Shown here: positions 47,069 through 55,800 of the stretch, in pieces
Layout: the number at the start of each line of letters is the position of its first letter
How positions within the stretch are numbered: the stretch's first letter is position 1
Source of the DNA: Nocardia sp. NBC_00508
GTDB taxonomy: Bacteria > Actinomycetota > Actinomycetes > Mycobacteriales > Mycobacteriaceae
NCBI RefSeq assembly: GCF_036346875.1
Contig: NZ_CP107852.1
Span: forward strand, 1,240,001-1,304,000
Reading direction: 5' to 3'
DNA: 64,000 nucleotides
Made by a program: the position numbers and the translations under genes
The notes under the pieces: generated by a model
The model's input: only the letters and a program-made list of their open reading frames with translations
What the model was told of the DNA's origin: nothing
The model's database searches: none

Positions 47069-47392
47069 TCACCGCGAAATCTCCCTCGCCGGCACGATCA
47101 AGCCCTCGTCCACGAGCAGCCAGAACGCGTCGTGCTTTGCGCCACAAGCATTCACGTCACAGTTGATGCGTCTACGGAACACGCGCTGTGCTTCGGCGAC
47201 GGTGTAGGGCCGATCCGGTGCCCGGTGGCATTGGTCGCGGGCTACCCGCGCAAGCACCTCGGCGACCGGCAGCTGACCGTCGGCACGGCCCGGCCGGTCG
47301 ATCACGTACGGCAGCACGTAGAAGAGTGTGACGCCGAGCAGCAGAACAATGGCGATGGTCGCGCATACGAGTTGTGTCGTCGACATGGTCAT
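47069..47392 (-). CDS. Small membrane-anchored protein, unknown function
   Basis: 107 aa. One N-terminal transmembrane helix (LVCATIAIVLLLGVTLFYVLPYVI) followed by a soluble part with three cysteines near the C-terminal third (QCHRAP, NCDVNACGAKH), which could bind a metal or form disulfides. ATG overlaps the stop of the winged-helix gene (47389-47392). Base composition is less GC-rich than the chromosome backbone. No family recognised. Confidence 0.6.
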   Translation of the reverse strand: MTMSTTQLVCATIAIVLLLGVTLFYVLPYVIDRPGRADGQLPVAEVLARVARDQCHRAPDRPYTVAEAQRVFRRRINCDVNACGAKHDAFWLLVDEGLIVPAREISR

Positions 47393-47655
47393 ACCCGCGC
47401 TTTCGCGGGCCGAGGGAAGAACGCCCTGCCTCGTGTGGCGAGAACGCTGCGCCCGCGCGCCGTGATCTCATACCGCGCATTCCGACGTCCGCGCCCGCCG
47501 ACGACCAGGCCGCGCGAGCACAGCGCCGAGACCGCTGCCCGTGCTCGGTACTGCGTCAGCTCACAGTCACGTGCGAGCTGCGCGACCGTCAGCATTCCAC
47601 CCGGTGCGAGCACCGCGAGCACGGCGGCTTGTGATTCGTTGAGTGTTCCCCTCAT
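47389..47655 (-). CDS. Small winged-helix DNA-binding protein
   Basis: 88 aa. Sequence LNESQAAVLAVLAPGGMLTVAQLARDCELTQYRARAAVSALCSRGLVVGG is a winged helix-turn-helix pattern with wing RGRRNARYEIT. Probably a local regulator of this island. ATG overlaps the preceding 34-codon ORF. Confidence 0.65.
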   Translation of the reverse strand: MRGTLNESQAAVLAVLAPGGMLTVAQLARDCELTQYRARAAVSALCSRGLVVGGRGRRNARYEITARGRSVLATRGRAFFPRPAKARV

Positions 47656-47756
47656 CGCTCACCGCCTCGGCGCAATTGGCCGTGCTCGATCACTCGCGCC
47701 TTCAGGTCCGCAGCGTCCTGTACGTCGTCGGTGCCGTCCTTGTCATCCCAACCCAT
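47652..47756 (-). CDS. 34-codon ORF at the head of the minus-strand island operon
   Basis: Product MGWDDKDGTDDVQDAADLKA..., acidic then basic. Good ribosome site (AGGCTCGGAG) before the ATG and ATGA overlap with the winged-helix gene. First gene of a three-gene unit divergent from the XRE regulator. Too short for any family call. Confidence 0.5.
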   Translation of the reverse strand: MGWDDKDGTDDVQDAADLKARVIEHGQLRRGGER

Positions 47757-47904
47757 CTCCGAGCCTCCCTGCGTCGTTGGTACGGGCACCCGGTTTCGCA
47801 ACCCTTCGGCTGCGTCACAGACGCCGGTGGTGTGTGGCTGGATAAGGGAAGGCCGTCGCCCGGCGTCGGGGACCTGACTGTGACGTTAAGTGCCTGGTAG
47901 GCCG

Positions 47905-47942
47905 AGAATGTTCGAAGAATGTTCGAAGTTCGCTGTTACTGT
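47905..47942 (+). promoter_or_regulatory. Tandem 11-bp repeats and leaderless-type promoter of the XRE gene
   Basis: AGAATGTTCGA occurs twice in direct tandem (47905-47915, 47916-47926), each with a TTCGAA palindrome. A TACTGT (-10 like, 47937-47942) ends 6 nt before GTG 47949, so the message is probably leaderless. The repeats lie where the -35 would be, suitable for binding of the XRE protein or another repressor. Confidence 0.5.
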
Positions 47943-47948
47943 GTGGGG

Positions 47949-49112
47949 GTGACTGACAGCGAATCCGTCGGAGCCCGGATCGCAAAGATCCGCAAGCTAA
48001 GAGGTCTGACGCAGTTCCAGCTTGCCCAGCGAGCGAACGTGTCTCGCTCGATGCTTGCCCAGGTCGAGCGCGGGCACTCGTCAGCATCCACGGTGTGGAT
48101 CGGTTCGATAGCAACGGCGCTGCAAGTGGACGCATCCCGGCTGTACGGAGGCGACGAACCAGAGCAGTTGCTCGACATTTTGCCGGTCTTGCGCCGGACC
48201 CTGGCAGCGATCGATCTCATGGACCCGGACCTCGAACCGGAGCCGATCGAAAAGCTGCACGGCATCGTCGCACAGGTTGGCAGGTGGCGACGCGACACAC
48301 AGTATCGGAAGATCATCGGCGTGCTGCCGGAATTGGTTGACCGGCTTCTCATCTCAGGCCACGAGGCGGGCGGGCCTGCGTACGCGATGCTCACCGACGC
48401 TTACCGCGCCGCCAACACCGTGGCGCACAAATTCGGGTACGCCGACCTGTCGCTGACCGCCACCGAGCGCATGGAGTGGGCAGCGTCCCGCTCAGGTGAC
48501 CCCTTGCTACTGGCCACCACCCACTACGTGAAGGCCGCCACCCTTGCGCGCGTCGGTGCGACCGCGCAGGCACTCCGACTGCTCACCCGCGCCATGGCCG
48601 ACATCGATCCCTTGGTCGAGGAAGACCAGACCGCGGCAGCGGTGTACAGCATCCTCCACATGCGTGCAGGCACGATCGCCGCATCAACGGGCGACGCCGA
48701 CACAGCCAGGGCGCACCTCGGGGAAGCGGAGCTGTTGGCCCGTGGATTCGGTGACCGCATCGTCTACGGCAGCCCGGTGGGCCCCGCGAACGTCCGCCTG
48801 TATCAGCTATGCGCAGAGGTCGACCTCGGCGAACCCGGACGAGCGATCGATATAGCCGAGGGCACCCGCCTGCCGAAGGGGATGGCGGTGGAGCGACAAG
48901 CGTACTTCTGGCTGGACACTACCCGCGCGTACTTGCAGGCCGGGAAGCTGGACGCCGCAGTGGATGCCCTGCAGGAGTCCCGTGTCTCGTCACCTGAGCA
49001 CTTCGCGTCGAGTCCGGCGGTGAAAGGCATCATCAACACGGCGGCAGTGCGGCAGCACCGCGCAAGTGACCGACTTCAAAGCCTCGCACGGCACGCAGGT
49101 ATCAAGTCGTAG
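47949..49112 (+). CDS. XRE-family regulator with TPR-like C-terminal domain
   Basis: 387 aa from GTG 47949; an in-frame ATG at 47919 lies in the repeat operator and is rejected. HTH_XRE at about 5-60 (IAKIRKLRGLTQFQLAQRANVSRSMLAQVERGHS), then alpha-helical repeats resembling TPRs (AHLGEAELLARGFGD..., AVDALQESRV). This two-part design is common in actinobacterial regulators of adjacent small genes. Base composition is clearly lower in GC than the surrounding backbone, in line with horizontal transfer. Confidence 0.8.
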   Translation: MTDSESVGARIAKIRKLRGLTQFQLAQRANVSRSMLAQVERGHSSASTVWIGSIATALQVDASRLYGGDEPEQLLDILPVLRRTLAAIDLMDPDLEPEPIEKLHGIVAQVGRWRRDTQYRKIIGVLPELVDRLLISGHEAGGPAYAMLTDAYRAANTVAHKFGYADLSLTATERMEWAASRSGDPLLLATTHYVKAATLARVGATAQALRLLTRAMADIDPLVEEDQTAAAVYSILHMRAGTIAASTGDADTARAHLGEAELLARGFGDRIVYGSPVGPANVRLYQLCAEVDLGEPGRAIDIAEGTRLPKGMAVERQAYFWLDTTRAYLQAGKLDAAVDALQESRVSSPEHFASSPAVKGIINTAAVRQHRASDRLQSLARHAGIKS

Positions 49113-49162
49113 TTGATCGGCCGAGTTCGCTATGGAGCGGGAATCTACTGCAAGCCAGTCGA

Positions 49163-49330
49163 TTAGGAGACACCCCCAAAGACATCGAAGCAGGCATCGA
49201 AGCTGGAGTGCGTGTCATCGCAGTGGCCAGCGGTAATAGCGACGCGGATGAACTCTGCGCGGCCGGAGCAACAATCATCGTCAACGACCTCACCGACTCC
49301 GAATACGTCACGCGACTCATCACTGGATAA
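49163..49330 (+). pseudogene. C-terminal fragment of a HAD-superfamily hydrolase
   Basis: Frame ending TAA at 49330 reads LGDTPKDIEAGIEAGVRVIAV, then ASGNSDADELCAAGATIIV. This is the HAD motif IV region (GDTPxD) plus the conserved downstream block. The rest of the protein (motifs I to III) is missing; upstream the frame only continues as unrelated sequence. A remnant, trapped between the XRE gene and the NUDIX gene. Confidence 0.75.
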
Positions 49331-49400
49331 GCCCCCTCGCTTCTGCGACGCGGACGCGGCGCGGCTCGACATCGCCGACCACGGGCCGCGCGCGGAACGG

Positions 49401-49436
49401 GCAGCTCAGGCGCTGATCGGTGCGGCGGTGACGCCA
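49401..49436. repeat. Duplicated metF 3' end, outer copy
   Basis: Shares 19 identical bases (49404-49422 and 50060-50078, GCTCAGGCGCTGATCGGTG) and about 31 of 35 overall with the 3' end of metF. On the minus strand it still encodes GVTAAPISA-stop, against GVTATPISA-stop in metF. The two copies bracket the NUDIX gene, like the direct repeats left by integration at a gene end. Confidence 0.7.
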
Positions 49437-49506
49437 AGCGTCCACTGACAGACCGTCACCGCGCAACCGGCTGCCCTGCGCCCGCGCCGGTGCTAGCGTC
49501 GCGGAC

Positions 49507-49935
49507 ATGACTGCCTCCGGTTACGTACCGCATACGTACTCGATCTCGATCAAAGGGGTCGTAGTTCGTGACGGTCAGGTCCTCCTGCTGAAGAACGAGC
49601 GGGACGAGTGGGAATTGCCAGGCGGCAGAATCGAACCCACCGAGACCCCGGAAGAGTGCCTAGCGCGCGAGATTACCGAGGAAACGCAGTGGCCGGTAAC
49701 CACCGGTCCGATTCTCGACTCGTGGGTCTACTACATCAACGAGGTCGAGCGGCACGTGTTCATCGTGACGTACGGGTGCTACCCGGATACCCGCGCCGAG
49801 CCCGTGCTGTCACATGAACACAAGGAAGTCGGGTTGTTCCGCGAGGATGAGATTGCCGGGTTGAACATGCCCGATGGCTACAAGCAGTCCGTCACGACGT
49901 GGTTCGCGCAACTCCGGGCGGCAGAAAGCGTCTAG
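49507..49935 (+). CDS. NUDIX hydrolase
   Basis: 142 aa. Nudix box GGRIEPTETPEECLAREITEET with the catalytic REITEE, but the usual glycine after EExG is replaced (TEETQWPV). N-terminal strands YSISIKGVVVRDGQVLLLKN. Substrate, a nucleoside-diphosphate derivative by family, unknown. Low GC (about 58-60% by eye) and the flanking metF 3' repeats mark it as acquired. Confidence 0.85.
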   Translation: MTASGYVPHTYSISIKGVVVRDGQVLLLKNERDEWELPGGRIEPTETPEECLAREITEETQWPVTTGPILDSWVYYINEVERHVFIVTYGCYPDTRAEPVLSHEHKEVGLFREDEIAGLNMPDGYKQSVTTWFAQLRAAESV

Positions 49936-50061
49936 GGGACGCTATGGACGACCGCGGGTGTCAGGCATACGGCGGCGCCGGGAGGCGACCACCGGTCCGC
50001 ATGCCATCACGACGGCCTCACCTTCGCCCTGCCCGGCGCAGGCTGCGCCGACTTTCGCGGC

Positions 50062-51063
50062 TCAGGCGCTGATCGGTGTGGCCGTTACGCCGTAGCCGAG
50101 GTTGGTGAGCACCTCGCTGGTCGCCTTGGCGAAGTTGAGCGTGATGAAGTGCAGGCAGGGCGCGCCCTCGTCGATGAGCCGCTGGGCCATCTCGGTGGCG
50201 ATCTCGATGCCTGCCGCGCGGACCGCGGCCGCGTTCTCCTCGGGGCCGTCGCCCGCCGCCATACGCAGCCGGTCCATGACGGCGGCGGGCAGCGGTCGGC
50301 CGCACAGTTGCTCGGCTCGCTGCACGGTGCGCAGCGAAGTGATCGGCATCAGTTCCGGGATGACCGGCTTGGCACCCTCGATCGGGTCGAACGCCGCGAG
50401 GCGATCACGCAGGCGCAGGTAATGCTCGACGTCGAAGAACATCTGGGTGATCGAATATTCCGCGCCCGCACGCAGTTTCGCAGCCAGGAACGCGGTGTCC
50501 GTCTCCAGGTCCGGTGAGCGGTGGTGCCCCTGCGGGAACGAGGCGACGCCGACGTGGAAATCGCCGAGGTCGCGCACGATGCGCACCACTTCCTCGGCGT
50601 ACGAGACGCCCTCGGGGTGCTTGTGCCACTCGCCGAGCGGATCGCCGGGCGGGTCGCCGCGCAGCACCAGAATGTTGCGGATGCCGGAGTCGGCGTAGGC
50701 GCCGACCAGCGAACGCAGCTCGGCGACGCTGTGCTCCACTGCGGTCAGGTGCGCGACCGGCAGCAGCGTGGTCTCCTGTGCGAGCTGGCCGGTGACGCGC
50801 ACGGTGCGGTCGCGAGTGGACCCCCCCGCGCCGTAGGTCATCGATACGAACGCGGGATGCATGCACTCGAACTGCCGAACGGCGCGCCACAGCCGCGCCT
50901 CGGCGGCGGCGTCGCGAGGAGGATTGAACTCCACCGAGAACGGCACCGCGCGCCCCGCGTGCGCCCGCAGACTCTGAACGACCGAGGGGGTGGCAGAGAC
51001 GTTCGGTTGCGTCCGGGAAGGCCGGCCAGGGGTCGAGCTTCCCCGCACGTTGTCGAAAGTCAC
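50062..51063 (-). CDS. metF: Methylenetetrahydrofolate reductase MetF
   Basis: 333 aa from GTG 51063; TACACT ends 6 nt before it, so the transcript is probably leaderless, and the open frame upstream is not conserved. TIM-barrel MTHFR: PFSVEFNPPRDAAAEARLW, FVSMTYGAGGSTRDRT, ILVLRGDPPGD, SITQMFFDVEHYLRLRDRL. Makes 5-methyl-THF for methionine synthesis. Located divergent from the polyprenyl synthase as Rv2172c/Rv2173. The 3' end is duplicated at 49401-49436. Confidence 0.92.
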   Translation of the reverse strand: MTFDNVRGSSTPGRPSRTQPNVSATPSVVQSLRAHAGRAVPFSVEFNPPRDAAAEARLWRAVRQFECMHPAFVSMTYGAGGSTRDRTVRVTGQLAQETTLLPVAHLTAVEHSVAELRSLVGAYADSGIRNILVLRGDPPGDPLGEWHKHPEGVSYAEEVVRIVRDLGDFHVGVASFPQGHHRSPDLETDTAFLAAKLRAGAEYSITQMFFDVEHYLRLRDRLAAFDPIEGAKPVIPELMPITSLRTVQRAEQLCGRPLPAAVMDRLRMAAGDGPEENAAAVRAAGIEIATEMAQRLIDEGAPCLHFITLNFAKATSEVLTNLGYGVTATPISA

Positions 51064-51257
51064 CGGTTCAGTGTAGAGGTGACCGGCGGCAGCGCCGTCG
51101 GGTCGCTCGAACGCCCCGCGTATCCTTCGGATCGAGGCGGCATTTTCGCCACGCCGGACGACACGCGCGACCGTCCTCGCTCGGCCGCGAATCACCCGCA
51201 GCACCCGGACGCCAGCGACGACGCGCGTCCACCACCCGCACGACCTTGGAGGCTCCC

Positions 51258-52379
51258 CTGTCCGCCGGAACCGGTACTCAGACGCCGCAGACCGCCGTGC
51301 CGCAGCCGGGCACCCCCGCCTTCGCCACCGCCGTGGAAGACGCGCTGACCAGCTTCTTCGCCACCCGCCGCGGCACCGTCGAGCGCCTCGGCCCGGTTTT
51401 CGTCGAGGGCGTGGACGCGCTGGAGCAGTTCGTGCTGCGCGGCGGCAAACGCACCAGGCCCGCCTTCGCGTGGACCGGGTGGCTCGGCGCGGGCGGCGAT
51501 CCGCGCGGACCGGAGGCGGGCGCGGTGCTCACCGCCTGCTCGGCACTGGAGCTGGTCCAGGCCTGCGCGCTGATCCACGACGACATCATCGACTCCTCCC
51601 GTACCCGCCGCCGCTTCCCCACCGTGCACGTCGACTTCGAGCAGCGCCACCGCGACCGCGGGTGGACGGGTGACTCGGGCCACTTCGGCGCCAGCGTGGC
51701 CATCCTGATCGGGGATCTGGCGCTGTCCTGGGCCGATGACATGGTGCACACGTCCGGTCTCGCGCCCGCGGCCGTCGCCAGGTTCGCGCCGGTGTGGGCC
51801 GATATGCGCACCGAGGTGCTCGGCGGCCAACTGCTCGACATCAACGGCGAGGCGGGCGCGGACGAATCGGTCGAGGCCGCGCTGCGGATCAACCGCTACA
51901 AGACCGCCGCCTACACCGTCGAACGCCCGCTGCATCTGGGCGCGGCCATCGCCCAGGCCGAACCGAGGTTGATCGAGGCATACCGCACGTTCGGCACCGC
52001 CATCGGCATCGCCTTCCAGCTGCGCGACGACCTGCTCGGCGTCTTCGGCGACCCGGCGGTGACCGGCAAGCCCTCCGGCGACGACCTGCGCGAAGGCAAG
52101 CGCACCGTGCTGCTGGCCGAGGCGCTGCGCCGCGCCGACGTCGGCGACCCCGCCGCGGCGGCCCTGCTGCGTGCCGGTATCGGCACCGATCTGAGCGCGG
52201 AGGCGGTGCAGCGGCTGCGCGCACTGCTGATCGAACTCGGCGCGGTCGACGAGGTGGAGCGCCGGATCACCGAACTCACCGACAGCGGCTTGGCGGCCAT
52301 CGAGTCCAGTTCGGCCACGCCCGTGGCGAAGGAACGGCTGCGCGCGATGGCGTTGGCTGCGACCAAACGCGCCGCGTGA
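51258..52379 (+). CDS. Geranylgeranyl/polyprenyl diphosphate synthase (IdsA2/CrtE type)
   Basis: 373 aa if translation starts at CTG 51258, five bases after a GGAGG; TTG 51246 is the alternative but has no ribosome site. No ATG or GTG fits. First aspartate-rich motif DDIID (in LIHDDIIDSS), second DDLLGVFGD, plus GGKRTRP near the N-terminus. Elongates prenyl diphosphates with IPP; supplies C20 precursor for carotenoids encoded next door and possibly other lipids. Orthologous by position to Rv2173 (idsA2). Confidence 0.9.
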   Translation: MSAGTGTQTPQTAVPQPGTPAFATAVEDALTSFFATRRGTVERLGPVFVEGVDALEQFVLRGGKRTRPAFAWTGWLGAGGDPRGPEAGAVLTACSALELVQACALIHDDIIDSSRTRRRFPTVHVDFEQRHRDRGWTGDSGHFGASVAILIGDLALSWADDMVHTSGLAPAAVARFAPVWADMRTEVLGGQLLDINGEAGADESVEAALRINRYKTAAYTVERPLHLGAAIAQAEPRLIEAYRTFGTAIGIAFQLRDDLLGVFGDPAVTGKPSGDDLREGKRTVLLAEALRRADVGDPAAAALLRAGIGTDLSAEAVQRLRALLIELGAVDEVERRITELTDSGLAAIESSSATPVAKERLRAMALAATKRAA

Positions 52380-52437
52380 ACGCCGCGACTCTGCCGAGGC
52401 ACGGCGCCTCCGATGCCGCAGCGAGGGACTGAGCCAG

Positions 52438-54021
52438 GTGAGAACCGTTGTGGGACCGACTGATCGGGTGGTAGTCGTCGGCGCGGGCCTGGCCGGGATG
52501 TCCGCCGCGCTGTACCTGACCGGCGCGGGCCATACGGTCACACTGCTCGAGCGCGCCGACCATCCCGGCGGCCGGGTCGGGCGCTACCGCGGCGCGGACT
52601 ACGACATCGATTCCGGCGCCACCGTGCTGACGCTGCCGGAGCTGATCACCGACGCGCTCGCCGCCGTCGGCCGCGCACCGGACACCTGTGTCCCGCCGCT
52701 GCGCATCCACCGGCTGGCGCCCGGCTATCACGCCCGGTTCGCCGACGCCGCCGAGATCAGGGTGTTCGCCGAGCCCGACGCGATGGCCGCGGAGGTCGAA
52801 CGGACCTGCGGCCCCGCCGAGGCGCGTGGGTACCGGCGACTGCGCGACTGGCTCGCCCGCGTCTACGCGGCCGAGTTCACCGAGTTCATGGACACCAACT
52901 TCGACTCGCCGCTGGATATGGTGCGTATCGCCGAAAAGCGCCGCGCGCTGGTCGAATTGGTGCGCCTCGGCGGCTTCGGGCGGCTCGGGCCCCGGGTGCG
53001 CCGGTTCCTGCGCGATCCGCGCCTGGCCCGCCTGTTCACCTTCCAGGCCCTCTACGCGGGCATGCCTCCCGCCCAAGCGCTCGCCGTGTACGGCGCGATC
53101 CCGCATATGGACACCTCGTTGGGCGTCTATTTCCCCGAGGGCGGCATGCGTGCGGTCACCGAGGCGCTGGCGCAGGCGTTCACCGACGCGGGCGGCACGC
53201 TGGAACTCGGCACCGAAGTGGTCGGTATCGATTACGCGGGCCGCAGGGCCCGGCGCGCCCGCACCGCCGACGGACGCTCCTTCGACTGCGACGCACTCGT
53301 ACTCACCGCCGACCTCGGGTCGCTCGACCGTTTCGGCCTGCGGCCGAGGCGCGGATTGCGCGCCTCGCCTTCGGCGGTCGTCGCGCACGGCACCGTCCCC
53401 GCCGCGATCGCGGCGCGCTGGCCGGTCCAGGCACACCACACCATCGAATTCGGGCACGCCTGGGACACCACGTTCGCCGAGATCACCGCCCGCCGCGGCC
53501 GCGGCGCGCTGATGCGCGACCCCTCCCTGCTGCTGACCCGTCCCGCGCTCACCGATCCGAGCCTGTTCATCGACCGGCGCGACGGACGGTACGAACCGTT
53601 CTCGCTGCTCGCGCCGTGCCCGAATCTGGTGGCGGCGGCGCTGGACTGGCCGCGGCTCGGGCCCGCCTACCTGCGCGAGCTGCTCACCGTGCTGGAAGCG
53701 CGCGGATACCACGGCATCGCCGAGCACTTCGCCGTCGACCAACTCGACACGCCGCAGACCTGGCTCGACCGCGGAATGCTGGCGGGCACACCGTTCTCCG
53801 CGGCGCACCTTTTCCGGCAAACCGGTCCGTTTCGGCCGAGCAATTTCCCCCGCTCCAGCGACAACGTGGTTATCGCTGGTTGCGGCACGACCCCCGGCGT
53901 CGGCGTGCCGACCGCGCTGCTGTCCGGAAAACTAGCGGCAACCCGCATTTCCGGACCTGTCCTGCCCGCTCCGCGTGGAACCCCCCGCACCAGCCGGATA
54001 GTGTTCGAGGCGACGCCGTAA
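52438..54021 (+). CDS. crtI: Phytoene desaturase
   Basis: 527 aa from GTG. N-terminal FAD motif RVVVVGAGLAGMSAALYLTGAGHTVTLLE, GGRVGRY, and the C-terminal VVIAGCGTTPGVGVPTALLSGKLAA block of CrtI-type desaturases. Introduces conjugated double bonds in phytoene. It lies between the prenyl synthase and mptA, a place with no counterpart in M. tuberculosis. Confidence 0.92.
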   Translation: MRTVVGPTDRVVVVGAGLAGMSAALYLTGAGHTVTLLERADHPGGRVGRYRGADYDIDSGATVLTLPELITDALAAVGRAPDTCVPPLRIHRLAPGYHARFADAAEIRVFAEPDAMAAEVERTCGPAEARGYRRLRDWLARVYAAEFTEFMDTNFDSPLDMVRIAEKRRALVELVRLGGFGRLGPRVRRFLRDPRLARLFTFQALYAGMPPAQALAVYGAIPHMDTSLGVYFPEGGMRAVTEALAQAFTDAGGTLELGTEVVGIDYAGRRARRARTADGRSFDCDALVLTADLGSLDRFGLRPRRGLRASPSAVVAHGTVPAAIAARWPVQAHHTIEFGHAWDTTFAEITARRGRGALMRDPSLLLTRPALTDPSLFIDRRDGRYEPFSLLAPCPNLVAAALDWPRLGPAYLRELLTVLEARGYHGIAEHFAVDQLDTPQTWLDRGMLAGTPFSAAHLFRQTGPFRPSNFPRSSDNVVIAGCGTTPGVGVPTALLSGKLAATRISGPVLPAPRGTPRTSRIVFEATP

Positions 54022-54084
54022 ACTAAGCGCCGACCTATTCGCTCGCGGTTGCGACCGCCGACCACTCGGGGGGACCGACACCAG

Positions 54085-55800
54085 ATGGCATCCCCCGAAA
54101 CGCGCACCGCAGAGGCCGCCGCCACCGGCAGCACCGGCGACGCATCGCCCACCTCCGCGCGTCGCGAATCGGCCGCCCCCCGTGGCTTCCTGTGGTGGAT
54201 GCGCGCCTACGCCGACTTCGCCAGAAGCCCCGAGGGCCACGCCGCTCTGCTCGGATTCTTCGGCGCCGTCATGATCACCTTCGGCGGGTTCGGGGCGGGC
54301 AGCGTCCGCAAGCGCGACCCGCTGCTGGAGGCCATGCACCTGTCCTGGCTGCGGTTCGGGCACGGCTACGCGCTGTCCACCATCTGCATCTGGATCGGTG
54401 TGCTGCTGATGATCACCGCCTGGGTCCGGCTCGGGCGCGCCACGATCGGCACCGGCGACCGGATCGGCGCCGGGGTGACGCTCAACGAGTTGCGCGCGAT
54501 TGTCGGCATCTGGATCGCGCCATTGCTGTTCGCCGTGCCGATGTTCAGCCGCGACGCCTACTCCTACCTGGCGCAGGGCGCGCTGCTGCGCGACGGTTTC
54601 GATCCCTACCAGGTCGGGCCGGTCGCGAATCCCGGTGTGCTGCTGGACAACGTCAGCCCGGTCTGGACCACGACCACCGCGCCGTACGGGCCGGTCTTCC
54701 TGCTGCTCGGACGCGCGATCACCGCCGTGACCGGCGACAACGTGGTGACGGGCACGATCGCGATGCGCTTGGTCATGCTGCCCGGCCTGGTGCTGATGAT
54801 GTGGGCGGTGCCGTATCTGACCAAGCATCTCGGCGGTAAGCCGACCGTCGCGCTGTGGCTGGCGGTGCTCAACCCGCTGGTGCTGATCCACCTGATCGGC
54901 GGCGTGCACAACGAGATGCTGATGGTCGGGCTGATGTGCGCGGGCATCGCGCTGGTGCTGGAGCGGCACCATGTGGCGGGCATCGTGGTCGTCGCGATCG
55001 GCGTGGCCATCAAGGCGACCGCGGGCGTGGCGCTGCCATTCCTGGTCTGGATCTGGATGCTGCACGAACGGGAACGCCGCGCCGCGCAGCGAGTCGGGCG
55101 CGACCCGGCGCACCTGCCCGCGAGCGAGCAACCCGGTGACGCCGCCGAGCCCACCGAGGACATGCCGCACCCCGCGGTGATGTTCGCCAAGATCGCCGGC
55201 CTCGGGCTCAGCGTGTTCGCGGTCGTGTTCGTGGCGGCCTCGGCCATCGCCGGTGTCGGCATCGGCTGGCTGACCGCGCTGTCCGGGTCGAAGAAGATCA
55301 TCAACTGGCTTTCCTTGCCCACCGTGATGGCGCACGCCGTCACCTGGGTGACCCCGCTGCGGCTGGAGTCGGTGCTCGAGGTGACCCGCGCGATGTGCGC
55401 GCTGGCCCTGGTCGCGGTGCTGGCCTGGACATGGTGGCGGTTCCGGCACAGCGAGCGGGAGGCGGTCCTGGGCATCCTGATCGCGTTCGTGGCGATCGTC
55501 ATCCTCTCGCCCGCCGCACTGCCCTGGTACTACTCGTGGCCGCTGGCGCTGGCCGCCGGGTTCGCGCTGTCCACCACGACGCTGATGGCGCTGGTGGGCG
55601 TGTGTACCTGGCTCATGCTGGTCTTCCAGCCGGACGGCTCGATCGGCCTGTACAACTTCTGGCACGTCGTCGCCGCCACCTTCGCCGCGGTGGTAGCGGC
55701 GTTGTCACTGCGCACGGTGGACCCGCTGCGCTTGCGCGCCAGCCCGCCGAGCACCGCCGCCACGCGGACCAGCGTCACCGCCGCGCCGACCGCTCCATGA
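54085..55800 (+). CDS. mptA: MptA-like alpha-1,6-mannopyranosyltransferase
   Basis: 571 aa from ATG 54085 (GGGGGG upstream). GT-C membrane enzyme with about 13 helices. The first external loop has the catalytic acidic pair in PMFSRDAYSYLAQGALLRDGFDPY. It builds the mannan backbone of lipomannan/lipoarabinomannan in mycolic-acid bacteria. A charged cytoplasmic loop of about 40 residues sits mid-protein. Position as Rv2174. Stop overlaps the crtB start. Confidence 0.9.
   Translation: MASPETRTAEAAATGSTGDASPTSARRESAAPRGFLWWMRAYADFARSPEGHAALLGFFGAVMITFGGFGAGSVRKRDPLLEAMHLSWLRFGHGYALSTICIWIGVLLMITAWVRLGRATIGTGDRIGAGVTLNELRAIVGIWIAPLLFAVPMFSRDAYSYLAQGALLRDGFDPYQVGPVANPGVLLDNVSPVWTTTTAPYGPVFLLLGRAITAVTGDNVVTGTIAMRLVMLPGLVLMMWAVPYLTKHLGGKPTVALWLAVLNPLVLIHLIGGVHNEMLMVGLMCAGIALVLERHHVAGIVVVAIGVAIKATAGVALPFLVWIWMLHERERRAAQRVGRDPAHLPASEQPGDAAEPTEDMPHPAVMFAKIAGLGLSVFAVVFVAASAIAGVGIGWLTALSGSKKIINWLSLPTVMAHAVTWVTPLRLESVLEVTRAMCALALVAVLAWTWWRFRHSEREAVLGILIAFVAIVILSPAALPWYYSWPLALAAGFALSTTTLMALVGVCTWLMLVFQPDGSIGLYNFWHVVAATFAAVVAALSLRTVDPLRLRASPPSTAATRTSVTAAPTAP

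Noticed and set aside
47919-47948. ATG 47919 as start of the XRE regulator
   Set aside because: It lies within the tandem 11-bp repeat and before the likely -10; the HTH domain begins after GTG 47949.
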